A DNA stretch of 5,064 nt from Gemmatimonadota bacterium (GCA_003222065.1 QHUV01000430.1:1-5064), one strand, 5' to 3'; positions 1 through 5,064 are shown, counted from the stretch's first letter. Program-made: numbers and translations. Notes: a model not told the origin generated them from the letters alone.

Positions 1-259
1 TATCGACGTCGTCGCGGGTCGCGGCGGCAACGAGACAGTCCCGGCCACACTGCCATGTACCATGATCAGTCGCGCCGTTGTTCACGAGGCCAACGAAGGC
101 GGGATGAAACTGCGCTTCCTGCTCCCGCAGCAAGGCAGCGTTATTGAACGCCGTAAGCGCTGACACTCTAAAGTGCTCGCGTTGGCGACTTAGCACGCGT
201 AAGGCGGTCGTACCGATCGAACCGGTAGATCCGAGGATGGCGACGCGTCGCACGGTCAT
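1..259 (-). CDS. dxr: 1-deoxy-D-xylulose 5-phosphate reductoisomerase, N-terminal part
   Basis: Dxr converts 1-deoxy-D-xylulose 5-phosphate to 2-C-methyl-D-erythritol 4-phosphate with NADPH, the committed step of the cytosolic MEP isoprenoid pathway. Only the first 86 codons are present. The window's left edge cuts the gene; the family is usually about 390-400 residues. The protein starts MTVRRVAILGSTGSIGTTAL. GSTGSIG at residues 10-16 is the NADPH-binding Rossmann glycine motif typical of Dxr, and EHFRVSALTA (28-37) matches the second strand of that fold. The metal and substrate residues would lie outside the window. The ATG overlaps the cdsA stop as ATGA (259-256), which implies translational coupling, and no good ribosome-binding site of its own is visible. 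Because the cdsA frame is broken upstream, coupling into dxr may be impaired. Identity is near certain; intactness beyond the edge is unknown. Confidence 0.95.
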   Translation of the reverse strand, partial: MTVRRVAILGSTGSIGTTALRVLSRQREHFRVSALTAFNNAALLREQEAQFHPAFVGLVNNGATDHGTWQCGRDCLVAAATRDDVD

Positions 260-931
260 CGAGTCGGCGCCCAAACGAGCAGCATGTTGAACAACACGTA
301 CGACACCGGTAGCACGAACAACAGACTATCGAACCGATCGAGCACGCCGCCGTGGCCGGGTATGATGTGGGAGCTGTCCTTCATCCCTGCCTCACGCTTG
401 AGCAACGACTCGGCGAGGTCACCGACCTGAGCCGCGACGCTCACCAGGAAGCCGAAAATGAACACGCCGCCGCGCACGAACGCCAACTGCGTCGTCGGGG
501 CAAGAACAAAGCGCGTGTAGAGCCAGCCGACGATCACCGTCACAACCAGTGCGCCGATCGCGCCGGCGACTGTCTTTCCGGGACTTACTGACGGCATGAG
601 CTTTCGCTTTCCAAACGCGCGTCCGACGAAGAACGCGCCGATGTCCGACGCCCAGGTGATGAGGAGGGGAAAGATCAGCAGCGCACCTCCGGGCGGAACG
701 TGCAAAATAACGGGCATGCACGAATAGCGGCACGACGCCGGCGAGCGGAATGCCGATATCCTCCATTGGTGTGAGACCGGATGCGCGCGCGATTCGGAAA
801 AACTCCCACGCGCCGAGCGCCGAGACGATCGCAAGAAGCGCCGCGAGCGCGGCGCCGCCGTAGAACACGATGACGATGCCGAGTGGCGCGGCGACCACCG
901 CGAACAGAACGCGCCGCGTCAGCTCCGACAC
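256..931 (-). pseudogene. cdsA: phosphatidate cytidylyltransferase (CDP-diacylglycerol synthase), frame-broken with an internal gap
   Basis: CdsA is an inner-membrane enzyme that makes CDP-diacylglycerol from phosphatidate and CTP for phospholipid synthesis. The N-terminal half starts at GTG 931 with GGAG 5 nt upstream (940-937). It reads MSELTRRVLFAVVAAPLGIV, has hydrophobic helices to about residue 40, then GAWEFFRIA, and runs to about VPLFVHARY (near 707). The C-terminal half lies in another frame and resumes by about GGALLIFPLLITWASDIGAF (near 685), ending at TGA 256. It holds FGKRKLMPSVSPGKT and the full family signature SLLKREAG-KD-PGHGG-LDR-D (408-328). The N-terminal frame stays open but becomes nonsense and stops at 419. 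Joined, the halves give about 225 residues against about 260-285 usually, and the span between AWE and WASD is about 50 residues instead of about 115 in E. coli CdsA. One deletion of length 3n+2 near 180 nt would explain both defects. CdsA is normally essential, so an assembly error, a mixed strain population or a second copy are all possible. No uppS lies upstream. Family identity is firm; inactivation is inferred. Confidence 0.85.
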
Positions 932-977
932 GAAGACTCCGGCGTTGCACGCGGCACGGGACGGGCCGGCGTCGACC

Positions 978-1532
978 TCAGACTTCCATGATCTCGGCCT
1001 CTTTGGCCTTGATCAAGTCGTCGATCTTGTGGATGTAATCGTCGTGGATCCTCTGCAGATCCTTCTCGGCGTGCTTGACGTCGTCCTCGGACACACCCTG
1101 TAGTTTCTTGAGTCCCTCGCGGGCGTGCGTCCGCGCATGCCTAACGGCGATCTTGCCCTCCTCGGCGAGCTTGTGAACGACTTTGACAAGCTCTTTACGC
1201 CGCTGCTCATTCATCGAGGGCAATGGCACGCGGATGATGGGTCCCTGTGCCGATGGGTCGAGGCCGAGATCCGATTCCCGAATCGCCTTCTCGATGACCT
1301 TCGCCTGAGATTTGTCGAAGGGCGTGACGATGAGTACCCGCGCCTCAGGCGCCGACACCGACGCGACTTGGTTGAGGGCCATCGACGTGCCGTACATGTC
1401 GACGTGCACCGTGTCGAGCATGTTCGGCGTCGCCTTGCCCGAACGAATGGAGGTAAATTCGCGGCGCGTGCTTTCGATGCCTTTGTCCATCGCGCCGCGC
1501 ATGTCCTTGACGATCTGCTGAATGGTCATCAT
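978..1532 (-). CDS. frr: ribosome recycling factor (RRF)
   Basis: RRF acts with EF-G in the cytosol to split the post-termination ribosome and free the mRNA and tRNA. The 184-residue product matches the usual length of about 185. Helical domain I opens with MRGAMDKGIESTRREFTSIR and SGKATPNMLD. The beta domain II lies around residues 33-104 (VDMYGTSMALNQVASVS, SDLGLDP, IRVPLPSMNEQRRKEL). Domain I resumes with EEGKIAVRHARTHAREGLKK and ends AEIMEV, close to the E. coli end. Arg131 in AVRHAR corresponds to the conserved Arg132 of E. coli RRF. Two ATG codons are adjacent (1532 and 1529). The first overlaps the pyrH stop as ATGA, so reinitiation from pyrH is the likely mode, and no strong Shine-Dalgarno is visible. 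The gap to cdsA is only 46 nt and too small to hold the uppS gene often found here. Confidence 0.97.
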   Translation of the reverse strand: MMTIQQIVKDMRGAMDKGIESTRREFTSIRSGKATPNMLDTVHVDMYGTSMALNQVASVSAPEARVLIVTPFDKSQAKVIEKAIRESDLGLDPSAQGPIIRVPLPSMNEQRRKELVKVVHKLAEEGKIAVRHARTHAREGLKKLQGVSEDDVKHAEKDLQRIHDDYIHKIDDLIKAKEAEIMEV

Positions 1533-2278
1533 CGAACCAAAGTGCCGACGCGCTCGCCCCGCACTGCGGCGACGAACGCGCCCGGACGGTGGATGTTGAG
1601 TACGATCAGCGGCAGGTGATTTTCACTGCAGAGCGTGATCGCCGTTTGATCGATCACCTTCAGCTCCTCGAGCATAACGTCGCGGAAGCTGATCTCTTCG
1701 TAAAACTTCGCGTTGGGATCGCTTTTCGGGTCGGCGGAGTACACCCCGTCGACGCTCGTCGCCTTGATGATGACGCTCGCCTTCATCTGGATGGCGCGAA
1801 GCACGGCGGCGGTGTCCGTCGAAAAGTACGGATTGCCCGTGCCGGCGGCAAAGATGACAATGCGCCCTTTCTCGAGGTGACGCAGCGCGCGGCGCCGGAT
1901 ATACGGCTCGGCGACTTCTTCCATGCGGATCGCCGTCATGACACGCGTGTCGAGACCCTTTTTCTCGAGGACGTCCTGGCCGGCCAGGGCGTTGATGACG
2001 GTGCCGAGCATGCCCATGTAATCGGCGGTGACGCGTTCGACGCCGATCTCGGAGAGCGAGCGTCCGCGCACGATGTTGCCACCACCGATCACGAGGCCAA
2101 CCGACGCACCCGCCTTCACCACCGAGCCGACTTCGTCCGCGACGCGCTTGACGGTCGCGAAATCGAATGCGGATCCCTTCTCTCCGGCGAGCGCCTCGCC
2201 GGAGAGCTTCAAAAGGACGCGCGGATACGGGAGATCAGTGACGCGCGCGGCGCCGCTGGGATCCGTGCCCCGTCGCAT
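1529..2278 (-). CDS. pyrH: UMP kinase
   Basis: PyrH phosphorylates UMP to UDP with ATP in pyrimidine nucleotide synthesis. It is a cytosolic hexamer of the amino-acid-kinase fold, usually allosterically controlled by GTP and UTP. The 249-residue product shows the family blocks in order: VLLKLSGEALAG (21-32, phosphate-binding Lys), GLVIGGGNIVRG (61-72), ADYMGMLGTVINALAGQDVL (85-104), EPYIRRRALRHLEKG (124-138), FAAGTGNPYFSTDTAA (143-158) and KATSVDGVYSADPK (172-185, nucleotide site). The first 18 or so residues before YPRVLLKLSG are longer than in many UMP kinases, but ATG 2278 is the only sensible start: no in-frame ATG, GTG or TTG occurs before the conserved core. Its ribosome-binding site is poor (AGAAG-like). 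The gap from the tsf stop is 31 nt and holds a weak 5-bp inverted repeat (2295-2309). The stop overlaps the frr start. Confidence 0.97.
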   Translation of the reverse strand: MRRGTDPSGAARVTDLPYPRVLLKLSGEALAGEKGSAFDFATVKRVADEVGSVVKAGASVGLVIGGGNIVRGRSLSEIGVERVTADYMGMLGTVINALAGQDVLEKKGLDTRVMTAIRMEEVAEPYIRRRALRHLEKGRIVIFAAGTGNPYFSTDTAAVLRAIQMKASVIIKATSVDGVYSADPKSDPNAKFYEEISFRDVMLEELKVIDQTAITLCSENHLPLIVLNIHRPGAFVAAVRGERVGTLVR

Positions 2279-2309
2279 TCGATTCGCAACTTCTGATCGT
2301 GTCTCGATC

Positions 2310-2912
2310 TCAGGCCTCGCCGAGCTGATACCGAACGAATCGCCGCACCTGAATGTTCTCGCCCGTCTTTGCCGACAGCTCCTTCACGAGATCGCCGACA
2401 GTCTTCTTCGGATCGCGGACCCACGCCTGGTGCAGTAGCGCGACGTCCTTGTAGTACGCCTCGATTTTCCCGTCGACGATCTTCTCGATCATGTTCGCCG
2501 GTTTGCCGCTTTGCTTCACTTGCTCGATGAAGATGCGCCGCTCCTGCTCGACCTTCTCGGGCGGGATCTGGTCCTTATCCACGGCCATCGGCGCCGCGGC
2601 GGCAACGTGCTCGGCAAGATAGCGTGCTACTTGTACGAACTCTTCATTGCGCGCGACAAAATCCGTCTCGCAATTGAGCTCGACAAGGACAGCGATCTTT
2701 CCGTTGTGATGCAGATAATGTCCGATCACGCCCTCGGTCGCCGTTCGGCCGGCGCGCTTCTCCGCCTTCGCCGCACCCGTCTTTCGCAGATACTCGGCGG
2801 CCTTATCGATATTGCCGCCGCTCTCCTCGAGTGCCTTCTTGCAATCCATCATGCCGGCGCCGGTGCGGTCGCGCAGCTCTTTGACGTCCTTCGGGCTCAC
2901 CATCGTAGTCAT
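2310..2912 (-). CDS. tsf: translation elongation factor Ts (EF-Ts), short form
   Basis: EF-Ts is the guanine-nucleotide exchange factor that recycles EF-Tu-GDP to EF-Tu-GTP in the cytosol. The product is 200 residues, close to the short Thermus-type form (about 196) rather than the 283-residue E. coli form. The N-terminal UBA-like domain carries VKELRDRTGAGMMDCKKALE (10-29), the family signature. ETDFVARN (82-89) includes the Asp-Phe pair that inserts into EF-Tu. The C-terminal module ends with VGDLVKELSAKTGEN and IQVRRFVRYQLGEA. I chose ATG 2912 because AGGAAGG (2929-2923) sits 10 nt upstream and the protein then starts MTTMVSPKDVKELR, as the family does. The frame is open 13 codons further upstream, but that part (MPAAFPRQEGGID) is non-conserved and runs through the ribosome-binding site. 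A strong hairpin precedes the gene in the 77-nt rpsB-tsf gap. Confidence 0.97.
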   Translation of the reverse strand: MTTMVSPKDVKELRDRTGAGMMDCKKALEESGGNIDKAAEYLRKTGAAKAEKRAGRTATEGVIGHYLHHNGKIAVLVELNCETDFVARNEEFVQVARYLAEHVAAAAPMAVDKDQIPPEKVEQERRIFIEQVKQSGKPANMIEKIVDGKIEAYYKDVALLHQAWVRDPKKTVGDLVKELSAKTGENIQVRRFVRYQLGEA

Positions 2913-2922
2913 ATCGATTCCG

Positions 2923-2929
2923 CCTTCCT
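2923..2929 (-). promoter_or_regulatory. tsf ribosome-binding site
   Basis: AGGAAGG on the minus strand lies 10 nt before ATG 2912. It decides the tsf start over the longer open frame beginning at 2951. Confidence 0.7.
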
Positions 2930-2939
2930 GTCGTGGAAA

Positions 2940-2963
2940 CGCCGCCGGCATCAGCCGGCGGCG
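2940..2963 (-). promoter_or_regulatory. rpsB-tsf intergenic hairpin, attenuator- or processing-like
   Basis: The sequence forms a perfect 10-bp, all-GC stem (2940-2949 with 2954-2963) closed by a 4-nt loop (TGAT in the transcript). On the minus strand it is followed by only TTTCC, so it resembles an intrinsic terminator with a short U tract. It sits midway between the rpsB stop and the tsf start, so it could thin transcription into tsf and the genes beyond, mark an RNA-processing point, or shield the rpsB 3' end. The structure is read directly; the role is inference. Confidence 0.5.
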
Positions 2964-2989
2964 CCAAGAAATCTACTCTCGTCCTGGTC

Positions 2990-3895
2990 TTACTCGCCTT
3001 CCTCAGCTCCCTCGGCCACTTCTGCCCCTTCCGTCGCGTCTCCCTCACCAGGCGCCTTGAGCCGTGCGGCGATTGCTTCGGGCTTTGCTCTCCGCCGCCG
3101 TGGGCGCCGCCGGCGACGGCGCTCGCCTTCCTCAGCCGGCTCACTACCGCGGTCGGAGCTGTACGTCGTCATCTCGCCTTCTTCGACCTCCTCACGCACG
3201 GGCGCTGAGGCCCGTGCTTCCACAATGGCATCGGCGATTGCCTTGGTGATCAGCTCGACAGATCGAATCGCGTCGTCATTGCCAGCGATCGGCACCGTGA
3301 TCAGATCAGGATCGGCGTTGGTATCGGCGATGGCAATGATCGGCAACGTCAGCTTGTTGGCCTCGTTGACGGCGATCCGCTCCTTCTTCGAGTCGACGAT
3401 GAACAGCAGGCCGGGCAGTCGCGTCATCGAGCGGATGCCGCTCAGATACTTCTTGAGCTTCTCCGACTCACGCGTGAGCATCAGCTGCTCTTTCTTCGTG
3501 TAGTTCTCGAACTCGCCGCCCGCTTCCGTGCCGGCTTCGAGCTCCTTCATCCGCCGAATTTGCTTCTTGACCGTCGTGAAGTTCGTGAGGAGTCCGCCGA
3601 GCCACCGTTCGGTGATGAACATCGCTCCGGAACGTTCCGCCTCCGAGCGGACAATCTGCGCCAGCTGCGGTTTGGTACACACGAAGAGAACGTTGTCGCC
3701 ACGCATGATGACGTCGCGGGACAACTTCTGAGCGATTTCGATCTGCCGCAGGGTCTTCTGCAGATCGATGATGTGAATCCCGTTGCGTTCGGCGAAAATG
3801 AACCGGCGCATTTTGGGATTCCACCGTCGCGTCTGGTGTCCGAAATGCACGCCGGCCGCGAGGAGCTGCTCCACCGTGGGCTGCATGTCTGCCAT
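2990..3895 (-). CDS. rpsB: 30S ribosomal protein S2 with extended C-terminal tail
   Basis: S2 binds late to the 30S subunit between head and body and is needed for S1 attachment and start-codon recognition in many bacteria. The 301-residue product carries the S2 hallmarks: LLAAGVHFGHQTRRWNPKM (11-29), FIFAERNGIHIIDLQKT (32-48), ERWLGGLLTNFTTVKKQI (96-113), LPGLLFIVDSKKERIAVNEA (160-179) and LPIIAIADTNADPDLITVPI (184-203), followed by GNDDAIRSV. The conserved fold ends near residue 230. The remaining 70 or so residues form a low-complexity tail with an acidic stretch (EEVEEGE), an Arg block RRRRRRPRRRR (259-269) and a Glu/Gly/Ala-rich acidic end. E. coli S2 is about 240 residues. The start at 3895 has AGAGAGG 12 nt upstream (3914-3908); the internal Met at residue 4 would be too far from it. 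The gap from rpsI is 56 nt. Confidence 0.97.
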   Translation of the reverse strand: MADMQPTVEQLLAAGVHFGHQTRRWNPKMRRFIFAERNGIHIIDLQKTLRQIEIAQKLSRDVIMRGDNVLFVCTKPQLAQIVRSEAERSGAMFITERWLGGLLTNFTTVKKQIRRMKELEAGTEAGGEFENYTKKEQLMLTRESEKLKKYLSGIRSMTRLPGLLFIVDSKKERIAVNEANKLTLPIIAIADTNADPDLITVPIAGNDDAIRSVELITKAIADAIVEARASAPVREEVEEGEMTTYSSDRGSEPAEEGERRRRRRPRRRRAKPEAIAARLKAPGEGDATEGAEVAEGAEEGE

Positions 3896-3951
3896 GTAGT
3901 GCGATGACCTCTCTCTAAATAGCTAAGCGCTGACTACTGATTGCTGTAAGT

Positions 3952-4347
3952 TTAACGTTTGCTAAACTGGAACCGCTTGCGTGCCTTGGGACGGCCCGGC
4001 TTCTTGCGCTCGACGGCGCGCGCGTCGCGCGTCAGCAGTCCAAGATCGCGGAGCTTCCGCCGATGCGCCTCATCGACCTGGACGAGCGCGCGAGCCACGG
4101 CGAGGCGCAAGGCGCCTGCCTGACCAGTCGAGCCGCCGCCGTCGACATTCGCCTTCACATCGTATCGTCCAAGTGTGTCCGTCGCCGTGAACGGCTGTTG
4201 AATGGCTGTCACGAGCGCCGGGCGCGGAAAGTAATCACCCAGAGTGCGACCGTTGACGTCCCATTTGCCGGAGCCCGGCTTCACGTACACCCGACACACC
4301 GCTTCCTTTCGGCGGCCGATCGCGTGGACGGTTTGAGTATCCGCCAT
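3952..4347 (-). CDS. rpsI: 30S ribosomal protein S9
   Basis: S9 sits in the head of the 30S subunit, and its C-terminal tail reaches the P-site tRNA anticodon loop. The 131-residue length is normal. Family blocks in order are VHAIGRRKEAVCRVYVKPGS (7-26), VNGRTLGDYFPR (31-42), DVKANVDGGGSTGQAGALRL (63-82, the S9 signature region), ARALVQVDEAHRRKLRDLGL (85-104) and the basic end LLTRDARAVERKKPGRPKAR-KRFQFSKR. The closing SKR, with its terminal Arg, is the universal tRNA-contacting end. I chose ATG 4347 because AGGTGAG (4361-4355) lies 7 nt upstream and the protein then starts MADTQTVHAIGRRK. The open frame extends to 4416 but lies inside rplM. Only one base separates this start from the rplM stop, so the two are probably translationally coupled. 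Confidence 0.97.
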   Translation of the reverse strand: MADTQTVHAIGRRKEAVCRVYVKPGSGKWDVNGRTLGDYFPRPALVTAIQQPFTATDTLGRYDVKANVDGGGSTGQAGALRLAVARALVQVDEAHRRKLRDLGLLTRDARAVERKKPGRPKARKRFQFSKR

Positions 4348-4348
4348 G

Positions 4349-4798
4349 TTACTTCTCACCTGCGTGGCTGAAGGACAAAGGCTTCGGCTGTTGCGCGACG
4401 TGCGGATGATCCGCATTCGCGTAGACGCGCAGCTTGCGACGCAGCACCTGCCGGCCGAGTGCCGTCTTCGGGAGCATGCCGTACACCGCCTTCTCGATCA
4501 CCCGCTCCGGATGCTTCTGGAGCATGGTGCCGAGCGAAGTGAAACGCGCATGGCCCATGTATCCCGTGTGGCGAAAGTACTCCTTGTTCTCCGCCTTTCG
4601 ACCTGTCACACGCACCTTCGCGGCGTTGATCACGATGACGCCGTCGCCGGTATCCATATGCGGCGTGAAAATCGGCTTGTGCTTACCACGAATGATCTTC
4701 GCGATCTCGGTCGCGAGCCGGCCGAGTACCATTCCCTCGGCATCGACGACGAACCACTCATGCTTGATATCGCGCGGTGTAGCGCTGAACGTCCCCAT
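4349..4798 (-). CDS. rplM: 50S ribosomal protein L13
   Basis: L13 is an early-assembly protein of the 50S subunit that binds 23S rRNA. The 149-residue product starts MGTFSATPRDIKHEWFVVDA, a typical L13 beginning. It continues with EGMVLGRLATEIAKIIRGKH (21-40), GDGVIVINAAKVRVTGRKAE (51-70), KEYFRHTGYMG (72-82) and the family signature YGMLPKTALGR (106-116), and ends with LRVYANADHPHVAQQPKP. The frame is open upstream to a TTG at 4918 and has another ATG at 4873. Those extensions are not L13-like, have no ribosome-binding site and, for 4918, overlap the promoter, so ATG 4798 is the start. A weak TAGGT lies 7 nt upstream (AGG at 4808-4806). This is the first gene of the operon. L13 is known to repress its own operon in some bacteria, and the structured leader here would allow that, but this is unproven. 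Confidence 0.97.
   Translation of the reverse strand: MGTFSATPRDIKHEWFVVDAEGMVLGRLATEIAKIIRGKHKPIFTPHMDTGDGVIVINAAKVRVTGRKAENKEYFRHTGYMGHARFTSLGTMLQKHPERVIEKAVYGMLPKTALGRQVLRRKLRVYANADHPHVAQQPKPLSFSHAGEK
4355..4361 (-). promoter_or_regulatory. rpsI ribosome-binding site inside the rplM end
   Basis: AGGTGAG on the minus strand overlaps the last codons of rplM and is 7 nt from rpsI ATG 4347. It fixes the rpsI start and links its translation to rplM. Confidence 0.75.
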
Positions 4799-4884
4799 TG
4801 ATTGACCTAAAGCGTCGAGTCTCGCCTCACCGGTGCGTAATGCAACCCGGGTCTCGGCAGCCCAGCTGGGCATTTTTTGGCAGA
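4799..4884 (-). promoter_or_regulatory. rplM 5' leader with dyad elements
   Basis: This is the untranslated region between the predicted transcription start (about 4883) and rplM. It contains a perfect 12-bp palindrome GCCCAGCTGGGC (4871-4860), and the flanking AATGC (4874-4870) and GCATT (4843-4839) can pair around it. These allow alternative folds upstream of a weak ribosome-binding site, as expected for a ribosomal-protein leader. I cannot assign it to a known L13 leader class by eye. Confidence 0.35.
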
Positions 4885-4889
4885 CATGA

Positions 4890-4918
4890 ATGCTAGACAA
4901 GCACTTACGGTATGTCAA
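4890..4918 (-). promoter_or_regulatory. sigma70-type promoter of the rplM operon
   Basis: On the minus strand a perfect -35 box TTGACA (4918-4913) is followed by exactly 17 nt and a -10 box TAGCAT (4895-4890, 4 of 6 matches to consensus). This predicts a start near 4883 and a leader of about 85 nt. Five of the six -35 bases are the outer end of a 34-bp palindrome, so DNA binding or cruciform formation there would compete with RNA polymerase. It is the only convincing promoter I see for the operon. Confidence 0.7.
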
Positions 4919-4947
4919 TCAGCACGCGCGAGCGCGTGCTGATTGAC
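4914..4947. repeat. 34-bp near-perfect palindrome overlapping the -35 box
   Basis: The arms GTCAATCAGCACGCGC (4914-4929) and its reverse complement (4932-4947) pair without mismatch around a 2-nt centre (GA). As RNA it would be a very stable hairpin, but neither strand has a T tract after it, so it is not a canonical terminator. Possible roles are an operator, a REP-like element or the 3' hairpin of an upstream gene. Confidence 0.85.
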
Positions 4948-4955
4948 GTCCGCTC
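4934..4955. repeat. 22-bp direct repeat, copy 1
   Basis: This 22-bp segment begins GCGTGCTGATTGAC, ends GTCCGCTC, and recurs exactly at 5043-5064. Its first 14 bp are also the right arm of the palindrome at 4914-4947, so the 14-bp core occurs three times within 151 bp, once inverted. A second GCTCGC-rich stretch (4953-4967) follows this copy. Confidence 0.85.
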
Positions 4956-4986
4956 GCTGGCGCTCGCGGAAAGCCTATTGGCGTCA

Positions 4987-5003
4987 CGCGCGCGATGCGC
5001 GCG
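4987..5003. repeat. CG-alternating inverted repeat
   Basis: CGCGCGC (4987-4993) and GCGCGCG (4997-5003) flank a 3-nt spacer. GGCGT (4980-4984) and ACGCC (5021-5025) can pair outside it. The alternating CG steps could favour unusual DNA structure. No gene is seen in 4948-5064; this hairpin and the direct repeats are its only content. Confidence 0.5.
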
Positions 5004-5042
5004 CTCCCGTGCGTACTCCTACGCCAGCCTCCCCGTTCGACA

Positions 5043-5064
5043 GCGTGCTGATTGACGTCCGCTC
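5043..5064. repeat. 22-bp direct repeat, copy 2, running into the window edge
   Basis: This is an exact copy of 4934-4955, offset by 109 bp. It reaches the last base of the window, so the true repeat may be longer. Here the copy lacks an adjacent inverted arm on the visible side. Confidence 0.8.

Noticed and set aside
1589..2296. Plus-strand open frame (235 codons) opposite pyrH
   Set aside because: It mirrors pyrH codon bias on the other strand, has no recognisable domain or promoter, and overlaps a well-supported gene throughout.
2511..3503. Long plus-strand open frame (330 codons) across tsf and rpsB
   Set aside because: It is antisense to two certain genes, its product is low-complexity and family-less, and open antisense frames are expected in GC-rich DNA.
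3896..3951. Internal promoter in the rpsI-rpsB gap (TTACAG, 18 nt, TAGCTA)
   Set aside because: Both boxes match consensus poorly. The gap is AT-richer than its surroundings, but nothing distinguishes this from chance.
4860..4880. Plus-strand intrinsic terminator: palindrome GCCCAGCTGGGC followed by a T run
   Set aside because: The palindrome leaves only about a 4-bp stem once a loop forms, and no plus-strand gene lies nearby to terminate. It is better read as part of the rplM leader.
4807..4887. Possible 26-codon leader peptide (ATG 4887 to TAG 4807) before rplM
   Set aside because: Its ATG lies 3 bases after the -10 box, upstream of the expected transcription start, and it has no ribosome-binding site, so it is probably not translated.
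4799..4918. Longer rplM starting at TTG 4918 or ATG 4873
   Set aside because: The added residues do not resemble L13, the TTG start lies within the -35 box, and no ribosome-binding site precedes either codon.
4914..5064. CRISPR array or insertion-sequence end
   Set aside because: There are only two direct copies with an internal palindrome, no regular spacer series and no transposase fragment in view.

Overview
This window reads almost entirely on the minus strand. It carries one run of core translation and cell-envelope genes in the order rplM (L13), rpsI (S9), rpsB (S2), tsf (EF-Ts), pyrH (UMP kinase), frr (ribosome recycling factor), cdsA (CDP-diacylglycerol synthase) and dxr (DXP reductoisomerase, cut by the left edge). 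The DNA is GC-rich. The EF-Ts is the short form, S2 has a long Arg-rich then acidic tail, and the rplM-rpsI block sits directly upstream of rpsB-tsf-pyrH-frr-cdsA-dxr. This fits a free-living, GC-rich diderm-type bacterium. Gemmatimonadota or a relative is my best guess, from remembered sequence style and gene order only. No mobile element, CRISPR array, tRNA or rRNA is visible.

Layout from the right edge in the direction of transcription: 5064-4919 is a non-coding, repeat-rich stretch holding a 22-bp direct repeat, a near-perfect 34-bp palindrome and a CG-alternating hairpin. A sigma70-type promoter follows (TTGACA, 17 nt, TAGCAT; 4918-4890) with its -35 box in the arm of the palindrome, then a leader of about 85 nt with its own palindrome. 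rplM (4798-4349) and rpsI (4347-3952) are separated by one base. After a 56-nt gap come rpsB (3895-2990), a 77-nt gap with a strong hairpin, tsf (2912-2310), pyrH (2278-1529), frr (1532-978, ATGA overlap), cdsA (931-256, broken frame) and dxr (from 259, ATGA overlap with cdsA). Gaps are tiny and all genes point the same way, so one main transcript from the rplM promoter is likely. Internal promoters before rpsB cannot be excluded.

The genes join ribosome assembly (L13, S9, S2), elongation (EF-Ts), ribosome recycling (RRF), pyrimidine nucleotide supply (UMP kinase) and the entry steps of phospholipid (CdsA) and isoprenoid (Dxr) synthesis, a classic growth-rate-linked cluster. The main anomaly is cdsA. 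Its N-terminal and catalytic C-terminal halves lie in different frames, and the join lacks roughly 60 codons of the usual middle membrane segment. I found no evidence of a wholly new system. The unusual items are the cdsA lesion, the repeat cluster wrapped around the operon promoter, and the rpsB-tsf hairpin.
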